From UBA11740 sp049273695 (GTDB lineage: Bacteria > Acidobacteriota > Blastocatellia > Pyrinomonadales > Pyrinomonadaceae), in contig JBASRE010000029.1 in assembly GCA_049273695.1 (NCBI GenBank), forward strand, positions 83,609-147,608: a DNA stretch of 64,000 nucleotides. Reading direction: 5' to 3'. The notes under the pieces are model-generated. The model saw only the letters and a program-made list of their open reading frames with translations. It was not told the origin of the DNA and searched no databases. Positions 1-9,782 of the stretch are shown piece after piece (within the stretch, counting starts at the first letter, position 1; each line of letters begins with the position of its first letter). The position numbers and the translations under genes were made by a program.

Positions 1-1200
1 CGCCACTGTTAACACGAGAAACGGCAACGACGTCTTTAACGCGAAGGCGACGGGAAAGTAGTACCACCAACCCGACGACCCATAGCTCCCGAGCAAAGAC
101 GTTTGATGTCCTTGTTGGTTATGAACGAATACGGTGAAGACGCCAAAGAGATAATAAGTTGGAATTAACTTTGAAAGCGGACTGAACAGACTGAGTATCC
201 ACCCGTTACCCACCGTCCCCGCGTGCGCGAGCAGCCAATTCGAATCCTGTGGCTGCAGTCGCGGATGTCGAAAGAAATAGCCGGCGTTGACTACCACAAA
301 AGCAGAAAGCACTGCCAGCACAGGCGCCAGGGCCCGCTGCAGTTTTGATCTTTGAACGACGCCACGCTTGAGCGAGCAATACACCAGCGCGCCGAGAAAA
401 ATTGGCGTGACTATGATCAGAGAAAACTTCGTCAACAGCGCTACGCCCGTGACTACGCCGAGCCACGCTGCGCGCGCGACCGTCGGCTGGAGCCAGTACC
501 TTTGCAGCATCAGCAGAAAGAGAAGAGAGGCGAAAGCGGCGGCCATGTCCGTGTGTACGATCCATCCGTGGGCAAGCATCGTCGGCTCGAGAATGAAGAG
601 CGCGACTGAGAACGTGGCGGCGCGCGCGTTGAAAAAACCCTTCGCGTAAACAAAGATGAGAACTCCCAGCGCAATCGTGAGCACAACCATCGGTAAGCGC
701 GACCAGAAAGTGATCTGCCACCATCGATGACGATTCAATTCCCAAAATTTTCCCGAGTAGCTGGTCGTAAACACGGCAAAATCCAGATTGTCTCGTTCGA
801 CTGTGCGATAGAACCGCACACGGAGCAGCGCCAGAGGCAAGGCCGACCAGATCTTCGCCAACGGCGGATGCTCGGGATTTAGAGTGACGTTTCGCTCGAC
901 AAGATATCGATGACCTGACGGAATGTGCACCAGTTCATCATTAGTTAAAGAACGAAGCGCCGCGTTTGAAAGTAGATTCACGCCCATTAGCGCGAGCATG
1001 AAACCGCAAAGCACTTTGTAGCGTCGTTTCCCCCTCTCCGCATGCGGAGAGGGGGTCAGGGGGAGAGGTTGGCGACGAGCCGCAACCCCACCCTCAATCC
1101 CTCCCCACTCGTGGGGAGGGAAGCCTTCCGAACGCGGCGGGCGCGAGACCCGGCCCCGTTTCTTTACTGCCTGCACAATACCGGCGAGTCGTTCCATCAT
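1..1200 (-). CDS. ArnT/PMT-like membrane glycosyltransferase, C-terminus cut by window edge
   Basis: The reverse strand is open for 400 codons from ATG at 1200 to the window edge. Around residues 80-110 it has the loop typical of bacterial dolichyl-phosphate-mannose/ArnT-type (GT39/GT83) transferases: NDELVHIPSGHRYL followed by NPEHPPLAKIW, with the acidic DE and the HPP motif. Hydrophobic helices follow. Such enzymes move a sugar from a polyprenyl phosphate onto protein or lipid at the outer face of the membrane; the acceptor is unknown. The N-terminus is odd: residues about 27-57, before the first helix, are encoded by two DNA palindromes (1030-1055 and 1098-1121). The frame stays open upstream of 1200 to at least 1263, so a TTG start there is possible, almost touching the divergent gene at 1268. 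Confidence 0.8.
   Translation of the reverse strand, partial: MMERLAGIVQAVKKRGRVSRPPRSEGFPPHEWGGIEGGVAARRQPLPLTPSPHAERGKRRYKVLCGFMLALMGVNLLSNAALRSLTNDELVHIPSGHRYLVERNVTLNPEHPPLAKIWSALPLALLRVRFYRTVERDNLDFAVFTTSYSGKFWELNRHRWWQITFWSRLPMVVLTIALGVLIFVYAKGFFNARAATFSVALFILEPTMLAHGWIVHTDMAAAFASLLFLLMLQRYWLQPTVARAAWLGVVTGVALLTKFSLIIVTPIFLGALVYCSLKRGVVQRSKLQRALAPVLAVLSAFVVVNAGYFFRHPRLQPQDSNWLLAHAGTVGNGWILSLFSPLSKLIPTYYLFGVFTVFVHNQQGHQTSLLGSYGSSGWWYYFPVAFALKTSLPFLVLTVA
1030..1121. repeat. two palindromic repeats inside the glycosyltransferase gene
   Basis: Positions 1030-1055 form a perfect 26-bp palindrome centred on GCATGC. Positions 1098-1108 and 1111-1121 form an 11-bp stem with a 2-base loop. Both lie in the 5' part of the minus-strand glycosyltransferase frame and do not break it, encoding a Pro/Glu/Arg/Gly-rich stretch. 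They look like inserted mobile palindromes. Confidence 0.75.
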
Positions 1201-1267
1201 TTGGGTCGCGTCGTTTCCGTATGACTCGATTCCGGTAAGCGCTTGCTGTTGCTCATCGTTCAAGTTT

Positions 1268-3355
1268 ATGCTTCGGCGACTTTTCGACAGCCAGCTCCGA
1301 CTTTTACACGAGTTGAACTTCCGAGTCTTGCTTTCCCGCCTAAAAGACTTCAATGCGCGACGGCTCGCGCGACCCGTGATCAGCGAAGTGCTCGTTTTCC
1401 TCGCCTTCGTGTTGGTGACCGCGCTCGTGACGTGGCCCTGCGTCCTTCATCTTCGCGACGCCGTCGCCGATGAAGGGGACCCTTATGCCATCGCGTATTT
1501 TCTTTGGTGGGACTATCACCAAACTTTCCATGCGCCTTTTCAGCTGTTCGATGCCTCGGTCTTGTTTCCTTACCAGTCGACGCTGGCGTTCGGAGAATAC
1601 AATTACGGCGTCAGTCTAGTCTTTTTCCCGCTCTTTTTCCTGGGTATGCGTCCGCTAACTGTATACAGCGTCGCTACCTTTCTGAGCTTTCCTCTGACCG
1701 GTTATGGCATGTTTCGCTTGGCGCGGACGCTGTCCGGATCGCGTGCCCTGGCCTGGATCGCCGGTATCGTTCTCACCTTTCTGCCATTCCGATTCAATCA
1801 CCTGTCGCATTTGCACCTGCTTTTTTTTGTTTGGGCACTGTTGCTGTTCGAGGCGTTGGTGCTGTTCACCAGACAGCGCACTTGGCCACATGCGGTCTGG
1901 CTGGGCTTCGCTTTCCTGATGCATGGACTGACAAGCATGACGTGGCTGCTTCTAACCGCTATTCCCCTGGCGGTGTCGGCGGGATTGTTACTCGACCGCG
2001 AACGCGCCTGGCGCGACCGACGCTTTTGGATTAGGGCGGGTGTAACGCTGGGCATCGCCACATTGTTGTTGCTCCCTTTTCTGTGGCCCGTCAGACGCGC
2101 GGCGATCGAACACGGCTTTTCGAGAACACCTCAAGAGGTCAGCCAGTATTCGGCGCGATTCATGAACTGGTTGGCCGCGGAAGAGCGCAATCAGGTGTGG
2201 CGCGGGTTGGGGGCCGCGGCGGTTAACAACGAGATGGTCCTGTTTCCCGGTTTGCTGGCGCCATTGCTCGCCCTGGCCGCCTTACTTTTGCCGCCGAGGC
2301 GCCCCGACGAACCGCGCGCGCGTGACGAATTGCCGTGGTCGAAACGCATCATTGTTGCTCTCCTCGATGGCGCGGCCATCATTGCGGGTGTGATCGCGCT
2401 GCTAAGTCTTGGCTACGATGTTCTCAAGCTGAGCTTGTTTGGTCAGACGATTCTTAGCATGACCGGCCCACAGAAGGCGCTGGCAGTGGGGATGTTTGCG
2501 CTTTTGGTTCGTTGCGTAATCGCGTATCCGGAAGTCATTCGCGGCGCGATGCGCGGTGAACGGAACCTGCGTGAAAGCTTTCGCTCGCCAAAACGTTCCG
2601 AACTGTTTGGACACGCAATCGTCTGGGCGGTGCTTGGGTTCGCCGGATCGTTCGGTCTCAACTTTTTCTTTCACAAGTTTCTTTACGAATACGCGCCACT
2701 GTTTCGTGGTATGCGAACCGCGACGCGATGGGCGATGATTTGTTATGTTGGCCTGGCATTGCTGGCCGCTTTGGGGACGTGCCGCATCCTGAAGAGAATT
2801 GGTAACTGGCATCCGCGTCTGACGCCGGTAGTTTATGTCTGTATTGTGGCCGCATTGCTCTTCGAGCTTCACGTCGCGCCGCTAAAAATGGTTCGCGGCG
2901 CCGTCGATCCGGACGCGATCACGATAGATTTGAAGAGTCGCAAAATGGCCGGCGGGGTTCTTGAACTGCCAATCGGAGAGCGAGATCACATTTACATGTT
3001 GCGCGCGGCCGATCACCGGCAGCGTATCGTTAATGGCCGGTATAGCTTCGTGCCGCCGCTGCAACTTGAAATCGAAGGGCTGACGAAAACACGACCAGTG
3101 CCGGATCGTCTGCTGAAGGTCGTGGAAGGACTTCCGGTGTCGTTCATCACGCTTCATCGCGGATTAGTTGCACCTGAAGATCTTCCCTGGCTTGACGAGT
3201 TCATCGCGCGCGCGATCGCGTCGGGACGGCTCCGGCTTATTAAGAGATCTCCGGCCGCGGCCGCTGAAGGAGTAAATCAGCAGGTTGATCTTTACGCGGT
3301 CGTCAGGAATGAGCCGCACGCCCAATCCGAGATGGCCAACACGCCGGCGAATTAA
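1268..3355 (+). CDS. large polytopic membrane protein, GT-C-like
   Basis: 695 residues with about a dozen hydrophobic segments from residue 40 to about 540 and a soluble C-terminal part of about 150 residues. An acidic first loop (DEGDPYAIAYFLWWD) follows the first helix, as in GT-C fold glycosyltransferases that use polyprenyl-phosphate sugars. I do not recognise a named family, so the catalytic role is inference. It is followed after 22 bp by a second protein of the same general design, and both lie beside glycan-building genes, so a role in export or modification of surface glycans is likely. Start ATG 1268; later starts are possible because the first 35 residues are basic and not membrane-like. 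Confidence 0.7.
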   Translation: MLRRLFDSQLRLLHELNFRVLLSRLKDFNARRLARPVISEVLVFLAFVLVTALVTWPCVLHLRDAVADEGDPYAIAYFLWWDYHQTFHAPFQLFDASVLFPYQSTLAFGEYNYGVSLVFFPLFFLGMRPLTVYSVATFLSFPLTGYGMFRLARTLSGSRALAWIAGIVLTFLPFRFNHLSHLHLLFFVWALLLFEALVLFTRQRTWPHAVWLGFAFLMHGLTSMTWLLLTAIPLAVSAGLLLDRERAWRDRRFWIRAGVTLGIATLLLLPFLWPVRRAAIEHGFSRTPQEVSQYSARFMNWLAAEERNQVWRGLGAAAVNNEMVLFPGLLAPLLALAALLLPPRRPDEPRARDELPWSKRIIVALLDGAAIIAGVIALLSLGYDVLKLSLFGQTILSMTGPQKALAVGMFALLVRCVIAYPEVIRGAMRGERNLRESFRSPKRSELFGHAIVWAVLGFAGSFGLNFFFHKFLYEYAPLFRGMRTATRWAMICYVGLALLAALGTCRILKRIGNWHPRLTPVVYVCIVAALLFELHVAPLKMVRGAVDPDAITIDLKSRKMAGGVLELPIGERDHIYMLRAADHRQRIVNGRYSFVPPLQLEIEGLTKTRPVPDRLLKVVEGLPVSFITLHRGLVAPEDLPWLDEFIARAIASGRLRLIKRSPAAAAEGVNQQVDLYAVVRNEPHAQSEMANTPAN

Positions 3356-3377
3356 TGGCCGGTAGCTTCAAAACATC

Positions 3378-5546
3378 GTGAACACCACCAAATCGTATCT
3401 GGTAGCAGTTCTCCTCTGCGTAGTTCTTTTGACGTTGACGATGAAATTGTGGAGAGCCGATTTCCACGTACCGTTTAGCTATGGCCTGGACTCGTTGTTT
3501 TACTCGACCGTCATTAAAGGAACGATCGAGAACGGATGGTATTTACAAAACAATTCACTGGGTGCGCCCGGCACGGCTAATCTGCATGACTTTCCTATAC
3601 CGGACGCCTTCAATTTTCTGCTCATCAAGCTGCTGTCGCTGATTCGTTCGGACTACGCCTGGGTACTGAACGTGTTCTTTCTGCTTTCGTTTCCGTTGAC
3701 GACGCTGACCTCGATGTTCGTTTTCCGGCAGCTCAGGCTGTGGAATCCCGGCTCGATAGTCTTTAGTCTTCTGTACACGTTTACGCCTTTCCATTTTTTT
3801 CCCGGCATCGCACATCTTTTTGTCGCGACCTACTATGTTGTGCCGCTGGCCGCGTGCGTGGCGTTGTGGGTTTGTTCAGGTGAACTGCTAACTGCCTGCT
3901 CCAGCGGCCCGACTGAAACGCTGCGCGTCAATTTCCGTTCGCGCAAGTTCGTCATTAGCCTTATCGCCTGCGTGCTGGTCTCTTCAGTTGGGTACGGGTA
4001 TTACGCTTTCTTCGCGTGCTTTTTTATTCTCATTGGAGGAATTACAGCGGCGGTCGCCTATCGCAACCTGCGCTACTGCTTGCCGGCGATCATCTTCATC
4101 GGCGTCATCAGCGCGGGGCTTTTGGCTAATCTCACCCCTAATCTGATTTACCTGTACCGTCATGGCAATCCGCAGGTTGCGCAGCGAGGTTTACGAGACA
4201 CTGAAACTTACGGGCTGAAGATTGCACCAATGCTGCTCCCGATCAGGGATCACCGGATACCGTCGCTCGCGAAGTTGACTGAGGGTTACAGTACTCAAGC
4301 GCCGTCCGTGGCGAGCGAGATGGCGCCGCTCGGACTGTTTGGAAGCGTGGGATTTCTGGTGCTGTTGGGGTGGCTCGTTTTTTTCAAGGATGCCGGTCCG
4401 CGCTTTGCCGGAACCCGCGGTCTGTTAAATAGGTTGAGCGTGATGAGCGCAGCCGGAGTCTTGCTCGGCGTGGTGGGTGGCTTCTCGTCAATTTTTGCGC
4501 TGGTCGTTTCGGCTCAGATTAGAAGCTACCATCGCATCAGTGTGTATCTGGCGTTCTTTTGCCTGCTGGCAGTCGCGTTGATCGTCGAAGAGTATTTCCG
4601 CCGCCGCCGTCATTCAATTCCCGCATTCGCACGTTACGCCGCGTTGGCACTCATCCTCGTGCTTGGCATTTTGGATCAGACGAGCGAAAGATTGGTTCCG
4701 GCTTATGAGCGAAATAAGGTGGAGTTCATCAATGACGACAAGTTTGTTCGCCACATCGAGCAACTGCTGCCCGCGCGAGCGATGGTTTTTCAGTTGCCGT
4801 ACGTTCAGTTCCCAGAGGGCACGCCGGCGCATCTTTTGACGGACTATGAGATGTCGCGTGGGTATCTGCATTCGCGCAACCTGCATTGGAGCTATGGCGC
4901 CATGAAAAGGCGAGAGGGAGATCAATGGCTTGCGCACACAACAAGCAAGCCTCTGCCGGAGATGTTGGAAGCAATTGTGTTCGCAGGGTTCCAGGGAATT
5001 TACATCGACCGGCTTGGTTATCCAGACTCAGCGATTGAGAATCAATTGCACGGCATTCTGAAGCAGCCGCCCTTATTGAGCCACAACCAGAGACTTGCGT
5101 TCTTCAATCTCACTGAATTCAGCAACCGGGTTCAGCAACAATACTCGCCGTCGGAATGGTCGCAGAAACGTGAGGATGTCCTCTATCCGGTTGTGCTCAC
5201 CTGGGGTGACGGTTGCTGGGACAGGGAGGGCACCGAAGATAACAATTGGCATTGGTGCTCGAATACCGGCGAGCTCAAGATTGCTAACTATTCCCAACGA
5301 CCGCGAAGGTTAGAATTAGAGATGGAGTTCATTTCGGGGCACCCTGGTCAAATCCGAATTCAGGGTGCGGAATTGTCGGACGCGTTTCTAATAAATGATA
5401 AGGGCCAGAAGTTTACCGCGACGGTCACAGTTCCCCCGGGCGGTTCCACGATCTCGTTTGCCTCAGATGCTCAACGTGGCGTAGCGCCCGGAGATGGTCG
5501 AAATCTGGTTTTCAGAGTGGTGAATTTTCGCTGGAAGGTGCTTTGA
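3378..5546 (+). CDS. large polytopic membrane protein, GT-C/YfhO-like
   Basis: 722 residues starting at GTG 3378. The first helix is followed by a loop with GLDSLFYSTVIKG and a Pro-rich DFPIPD segment. Roughly 11 more helices follow to about residue 440, then a C-terminal soluble region of about 280 residues ending in a beta-rich domain (residues about 600-722). The layout resembles bacterial YfhO-like or GT-C membrane proteins, but no conserved catalytic motif lets me name a reaction. It follows the 1268 gene by 22 bp and is probably co-transcribed. It could equally be a glycan-modifying transferase or a structural membrane protein. Confidence 0.7.
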   Translation: MNTTKSYLVAVLLCVVLLTLTMKLWRADFHVPFSYGLDSLFYSTVIKGTIENGWYLQNNSLGAPGTANLHDFPIPDAFNFLLIKLLSLIRSDYAWVLNVFFLLSFPLTTLTSMFVFRQLRLWNPGSIVFSLLYTFTPFHFFPGIAHLFVATYYVVPLAACVALWVCSGELLTACSSGPTETLRVNFRSRKFVISLIACVLVSSVGYGYYAFFACFFILIGGITAAVAYRNLRYCLPAIIFIGVISAGLLANLTPNLIYLYRHGNPQVAQRGLRDTETYGLKIAPMLLPIRDHRIPSLAKLTEGYSTQAPSVASEMAPLGLFGSVGFLVLLGWLVFFKDAGPRFAGTRGLLNRLSVMSAAGVLLGVVGGFSSIFALVVSAQIRSYHRISVYLAFFCLLAVALIVEEYFRRRRHSIPAFARYAALALILVLGILDQTSERLVPAYERNKVEFINDDKFVRHIEQLLPARAMVFQLPYVQFPEGTPAHLLTDYEMSRGYLHSRNLHWSYGAMKRREGDQWLAHTTSKPLPEMLEAIVFAGFQGIYIDRLGYPDSAIENQLHGILKQPPLLSHNQRLAFFNLTEFSNRVQQQYSPSEWSQKREDVLYPVVLTWGDGCWDREGTEDNNWHWCSNTGELKIANYSQRPRRLELEMEFISGHPGQIRIQGAELSDAFLINDKGQKFTATVTVPPGGSTISFASDAQRGVAPGDGRNLVFRVVNFRWKVL

Positions 5547-5655
5547 AATTGGGCATCGCCTCGGGCCTCGGTGGCGTCAAAATGCTCGGTTTCAGTTTTA
5601 ATCAAAGTCTTTGCGCAAAGGCGGAGAATCACCTGAAAAATCGAGTTCCAAGTCA

Positions 5656-5683
5656 TTGACAACCAATGTGGCAAACCGATACT
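5656..5683 (+). promoter_or_regulatory. possible sigma70-type promoter for the DUF4214 gene
   Basis: TTGACA at 5656-5661 and GATACT at 5678-5683 with a 16-base spacer, about 95 bases before ATG 5778. Seen by eye only. Confidence 0.35.
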
Positions 5684-5777
5684 CTAAAGCCCTGGTTGCC
5701 CCGATAGTAAGCTTCCAAGACCATTACCTCAGCTCGGGCGTCTAAGGGACGTGATTTTTCTGAGGAGCAACAGTTAA

Positions 5778-6848
5778 ATGCGAAAATATTTATTGACCCT
5801 CTTAGTGTTAGCCATTAGTGCCGGTAGCGTGGCGGCGCAAAGCCCGCCAACGTTGAGAATCGTGACAGAGACGCCAGGACTTCCATCTGAGCTTTTCTAT
5901 GGCGACGTAAAGGTGAAACCGGCCAGGCTGCGTCCGGGAACGAATACCCTTATCACCATCGATGACTCGGATTTCTTTGTGCAGCAGCACTACATCGATT
6001 TCCTGCGCCGTTTTCCGGATGCCGGCGGCTTCGCGCACTGGAACGGCGAAATCACCGGGTGCAGTAATGCGGGCAACCGCCTTCCCGGCGAGAGTGAGGC
6101 GCAGTGCGTCGATCGTAAGCGCACTAACACCTCCGGCGCGTTTTACCTGTCGAATGAGTTTCAGAACTCGGCCAACTACCTGATTCGGATTAACTGGGGC
6201 GCCCTCGGTAGGAATCGCGCTGTCGGCACGAAATGCATTACCGGCCAGCATGCTGCTTTGGACGCCGTCTGCCGCCCGCTTTATGCGACATACATTGCCG
6301 ACATGGGCGCGTTGACGCAGGGCATCGTCGTGAACAATGCGTTGGTGCCGGCGCAGATGACCGCCAACCGGATCGCTTTCGCGAACCAGTTCGTGACGCG
6401 TTCTGACTTTCTGGCTGAGTATCCAGCGAACATGCCGGCCGATCAATTCGTCGAGAAGTTAGCCACTTTCACCGGCGTTGCGCTCAGCGGCGGTGACAGA
6501 ACGGCGCTCATCAACGAATACAACGCGCCGGGTTCCTCATGCAATGTAGGTGGAACCGGCGGTTTTAACAGCGGCCGCTCTTGCGTGCTGTATAAGATTG
6601 TTGACGGCACCACGACACACAATACGACTGCCGATCCCGTCTTCCACACGAGTTATGGACAGGCGTACTACAACAAGGAATTCAATCCGGCGTTCGTGTT
6701 CATTCAGTACGTTGGTTACCTGAGGCGCAATCCTGACCAGGGTGGTTATGACCACTGGTTCGGAAAGCTCACTTTCTTCGGAAACTTTGTGGACGCCGAG
6801 ATGGTGAGGTCGTTTATCGTCTCAGACGAATATCGCAATCGATTCTGA
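5778..6848 (+). CDS. secreted DUF4214-repeat protein
   Basis: 356 residues with a clear signal peptide (MRKYLLTLLVLAISAGSVAA) and a Shine-Dalgarno-like GAGGAG upstream. The mature part contains at least two DUF4214-type segments: QQHYIDFLRRFPDAGGFAHW near residue 72 and IQYVGYLRRNPDQGGYDHW near residue 310. The pattern is a helix, then RxPDxxGxxxW, a helix, and a target ending SDEYRNRF. DUF4214 is found in S-layer-like and secreted surface proteins; its function is not known. A strong terminator follows at 6872. The next gene also carries a DUF4214 module, which suggests a shared surface or glycan-related role. Confidence 0.85.
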   Translation: MRKYLLTLLVLAISAGSVAAQSPPTLRIVTETPGLPSELFYGDVKVKPARLRPGTNTLITIDDSDFFVQQHYIDFLRRFPDAGGFAHWNGEITGCSNAGNRLPGESEAQCVDRKRTNTSGAFYLSNEFQNSANYLIRINWGALGRNRAVGTKCITGQHAALDAVCRPLYATYIADMGALTQGIVVNNALVPAQMTANRIAFANQFVTRSDFLAEYPANMPADQFVEKLATFTGVALSGGDRTALINEYNAPGSSCNVGGTGGFNSGRSCVLYKIVDGTTTHNTTADPVFHTSYGQAYYNKEFNPAFVFIQYVGYLRRNPDQGGYDHWFGKLTFFGNFVDAEMVRSFIVSDEYRNRF

Positions 6849-6871
6849 GCCACACTTTAAACCCAATGACG

Positions 6872-6906
6872 ACGGCCAACCTGCAACGGTTGGCCGTTGT
6901 TTTTTG
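6872..6906 (+). terminator. Rho-independent terminator after the DUF4214 gene
   Basis: Arms 6872-6880 (ACGGCCAAC) and 6889-6897 (GTTGGCCGT) pair perfectly around an 8-base loop and are followed by TG and a run of six T. Confidence 0.85.
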
Positions 6907-6981
6907 TGCCAACTCACTGGCTGCGCCGACCGAACCAACTGTAGTAAAGTGTCGTCGTTCACTGTCCCTGATCACGCCTGA

Positions 6982-8736
6982 ATGGAATCATCAGCCGTCA
7001 AAGTAAAGCACCCTGATCTCGACGCGCGTGAGCTGTCGATTGAAATGAGGACCGCGACGGAACTCTCCCGCGTCGATGCCGGCGGCACACCTGGCTCGCT
7101 TGAGATATCTCCTGACTTACCCCTGACACGACGCTCGCCGACGGAACTGCCGGTTGTTCCCGCCTTAGCCTTGCGACCTGCTTTTGAGCCAAGCGATGAC
7201 GACCATTATGAAGTTGGCAGCTTCATGCAGCTTTATGACGTCGATTTCGTCGAAGCGATCTACCGCGCAATCCTCAAGCGGGAACCCGACCCGGCCGGAG
7301 TGGGGTTTTATCTTGAAAGTTTGCGCTCAGGAAAGCTCGAAAGGGTTGACGTCATTGTCGCCCTGCTCGATTCCGCTGAAGGTAAACGACACAACGTTCG
7401 CGTCAGCGGCTTGACGCTACCGCGATTGATGCGACGGATGTCGACCCTTCCGCTGATCGGATATCCGGTTCGCCTGGCGTTGGATTTGCTGCGATTGCCG
7501 GTCTTGATCCGCAGGTTGCACCATTCGATCGCTTCGACGGCTCAACTGTCGCAGGCGCGCAATCAACAACTGGTCGAGCACCTCAACAAAAGTCACCAGC
7601 TCACGAGGGAATACCTTGACGGTCTTTCCGCAAGCGTGGATCAACTTGGCGAATCTTCTGAGGCACTTTCTGAGAGGCTCGTGGCTAACGGCGTCGAACA
7701 AAGAGCGCGAGCAGATGACCTCAATTCCCGGCTGACTTTGGTTACAGAGGCGTCGCAAGCGCACACCCAGAGACACGACGCGTTGAGCACACAAGTTTCC
7801 GCGCTCTCAGATGAATTGAATGCGCGGGTCGTTTCGATGATGAGCGCTTCTGAAACACAAGTGCACGAAACGACCGCGCGGATTCAGGAGATTCGTGACC
7901 GCCATGCTGATTTGACCCGCTATTCTGAGACGGAAATTGCCAAGCTGCTGACTCACGCCCAGCAACTTCGCCGGGAATTGGCTTTACAGCGAGCCATGCT
8001 CGCCATGCTTGAGGAATCCAACCAGCCGTTAACGAAGCGAGATGAGATAGCCGCGTCCAGCACTGAGGCCCACCGTTCACTCGACGCCGTTTACGTTGAG
8101 CTTGAAGATCGATTTCGCGGCAGCCGTGACGAGGTCAAGAGCTCGCAGACGTTTTACTTGCCGTCAGTGCAGTCGGCCCCGAATGCAGACCGGCCCGTCG
8201 TTGATCTGGGCAGCGGCAGAGGCGAATGGCTCGAGTTAATGCGCGAAGCGGGCGTGGTCGCTATTGGCGTCGAGACGAACCGGGTGATGATTGACCTTTG
8301 CCGCGAGCGCGGGCTCGAGGTCATTGAACAAGATGCGCTCTCCTATTTGCGAGGGCTGCCCGATGACAGTCTGCGCGCCGTTACCGGCTTTCACATCATC
8401 GAACATCTGCCGCCTGAAACACTGATGCTGCTCCTCGATCAAATCATGAGAACTCTGCGGGCCGGCGGCTTTGTAGCTTTCGAAACCCCCAATCCCGACA
8501 ATCTCTTCGTCAGCGGAAACTACTTCTATTTCGATCCCAGTCATCATCATCCGTTGCCGAGCAAGCTGGTCAGACTCTTCCTTGAGTCGCGTGGTTTCCG
8601 GGACGTGGCTGTGACACCGCTTCACCCGTGCGCCGAAGGTCGTTTTGTGGAGAACGACGACGTTAGCAAACGGCTGAACGAATTGTTTTACGGGCCGATG
8701 GATTACGCGATCGTGGGGTGGAAACTCGATCGATGA
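6982..8736 (+). CDS. DUF4214 / coiled-coil / SAM-dependent methyltransferase
   Basis: 584 residues in three parts. A DUF4214 segment sits near residues 85-140 (FVEAIYRAILKREPDPAGVGFYL is its core). Residues about 175-365 are long amphipathic helices, predicted coiled coil. The C-terminal class I methyltransferase has motif I VVDLGSGRGEW near residue 406, an acidic strand-2 end, FHIIEHLP and ETPNPDNL. The layout recalls O-antigen chain-length terminators of the WbdD type and other methyltransferases of glycan clusters, where a coiled coil acts as a ruler; that comparison is inference. It overlaps the next glycosyltransferase by ATGA, so the three genes are translationally coupled and the substrate is probably the glycan they build. 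Confidence 0.85.
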   Translation: MESSAVKVKHPDLDARELSIEMRTATELSRVDAGGTPGSLEISPDLPLTRRSPTELPVVPALALRPAFEPSDDDHYEVGSFMQLYDVDFVEAIYRAILKREPDPAGVGFYLESLRSGKLERVDVIVALLDSAEGKRHNVRVSGLTLPRLMRRMSTLPLIGYPVRLALDLLRLPVLIRRLHHSIASTAQLSQARNQQLVEHLNKSHQLTREYLDGLSASVDQLGESSEALSERLVANGVEQRARADDLNSRLTLVTEASQAHTQRHDALSTQVSALSDELNARVVSMMSASETQVHETTARIQEIRDRHADLTRYSETEIAKLLTHAQQLRRELALQRAMLAMLEESNQPLTKRDEIAASSTEAHRSLDAVYVELEDRFRGSRDEVKSSQTFYLPSVQSAPNADRPVVDLGSGRGEWLELMREAGVVAIGVETNRVMIDLCRERGLEVIEQDALSYLRGLPDDSLRAVTGFHIIEHLPPETLMLLLDQIMRTLRAGGFVAFETPNPDNLFVSGNYFYFDPSHHHPLPSKLVRLFLESRGFRDVAVTPLHPCAEGRFVENDDVSKRLNELFYGPMDYAIVGWKLDR

Positions 8737-9782
8737 GGATCGTTATTACCACCGTCCATGTGCCCTTTATTCGGGGCGGCGCCGAACTGCACGCGGAAGG
8801 TTTGAAACAGGCGTTGGTCGCCGTGGGCCACGAGGTCGAGATCGTCGCGGTCCCCTTCAAGTGGTACCCGCCGCAGCGCGTTCTGGATCATATGCTGGCT
8901 TGTCGTCTGCTTGATTTGACGGAAGTCGCGGGGACCCCGGTTGACTTGATGATCGGGCTGAGATTTCCCGCGTACCTGATTCCTCATCCCAATAAGGTCC
9001 TCTGGATTCTGCACCAGCACCGCAGCGCGTACGAACTCTGGGACCATCCTTCGTTGAGCGATTTGATTTATTACCCGGATGGGTTGGTAGTTCGGGACGC
9101 GATCCGGCGAGCTGATCGAAACTTGATTGCCGAAGCAAAAGCTGTTTTCGCGAATTCAAAGAACGTAGCGAGCCGGTTGAAAGAGTTTTGCGGGATCTCA
9201 GCGAAGCCGCTGTATCATCCGCCGCCGAACGCCGAGAAGTTTTACAGCGCGCCGGCTGAAGACTATTTTCTTTTTCCCAGCCGCGTCTGCGTTCCGAAGC
9301 GCCAGGAACTGGTGATCAAAACGTTAACCCAGACGCGAAATCCGGTGCGCGTGCGGTTTGTCGGAGCGCCGGACCGCCCCGGCTATCTCGACGAATTGAA
9401 GATGCTCGCGCGTCGCTTGAAGGTAGCTGACCGCGTTGAATGGCTTGAGAATCTCTCAAACGATGAATTGATCGATCAGTATGCGCGATGTCTCGGCGTG
9501 ATTTATCCACCGATCGACGAGGACTACGGCTACGTAACGTTGGAAGCAATGCTCGCGTCAAAGCCCGTGATCACCTGCGCTGATTCGGGCGGCCCCTTGG
9601 AATTTGTGGTGAATCAAGAAACGGGCCACGTAGTCGAGCCAGGCGAGAGCGCCATCGCTGCGGCGCTGGATACGTTGTGGGAAAATCGTGAGACCGCTCG
9701 TCGTTGGGGTGAGGCGGGATTCGCCCATTACAAACAGATCAATCCGTCCTGGGCACAAGTCGTGAAGCAACTGACCGCATGA
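8733..9782 (+). CDS. GT4-family glycosyltransferase
   Basis: 349 residues from ATG 8733, which shares ATGA with the stop of the upstream methyltransferase; an upstream in-frame start at 8718 exists but the coupled start fits the family N-terminus (MRIVITTVHVPFIRGGAELH). The N-terminal GGAE loop and the C-terminal Rossmann domain with IDEDYGYVTLEAMLASKPVI and DSGGPLEFV are the GT-B donor-site pattern (E-x7-E type) of GT4 retaining transferases. It probably adds a sugar to a lipid-linked glycan in the cytoplasm; the sugar cannot be told from sequence. Followed by another coupled glycosyltransferase. Confidence 0.9.
   Translation: MRIVITTVHVPFIRGGAELHAEGLKQALVAVGHEVEIVAVPFKWYPPQRVLDHMLACRLLDLTEVAGTPVDLMIGLRFPAYLIPHPNKVLWILHQHRSAYELWDHPSLSDLIYYPDGLVVRDAIRRADRNLIAEAKAVFANSKNVASRLKEFCGISAKPLYHPPPNAEKFYSAPAEDYFLFPSRVCVPKRQELVIKTLTQTRNPVRVRFVGAPDRPGYLDELKMLARRLKVADRVEWLENLSNDELIDQYARCLGVIYPPIDEDYGYVTLEAMLASKPVITCADSGGPLEFVVNQETGHVVEPGESAIAAALDTLWENRETARRWGEAGFAHYKQINPSWAQVVKQLTA

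Noticed and set aside
206..745. Minus-strand 179-residue open frame at the window start
   Set aside because: It is in another frame of the glycosyltransferase gene 1-1200, which has clear family motifs; the 179-residue reading has none.
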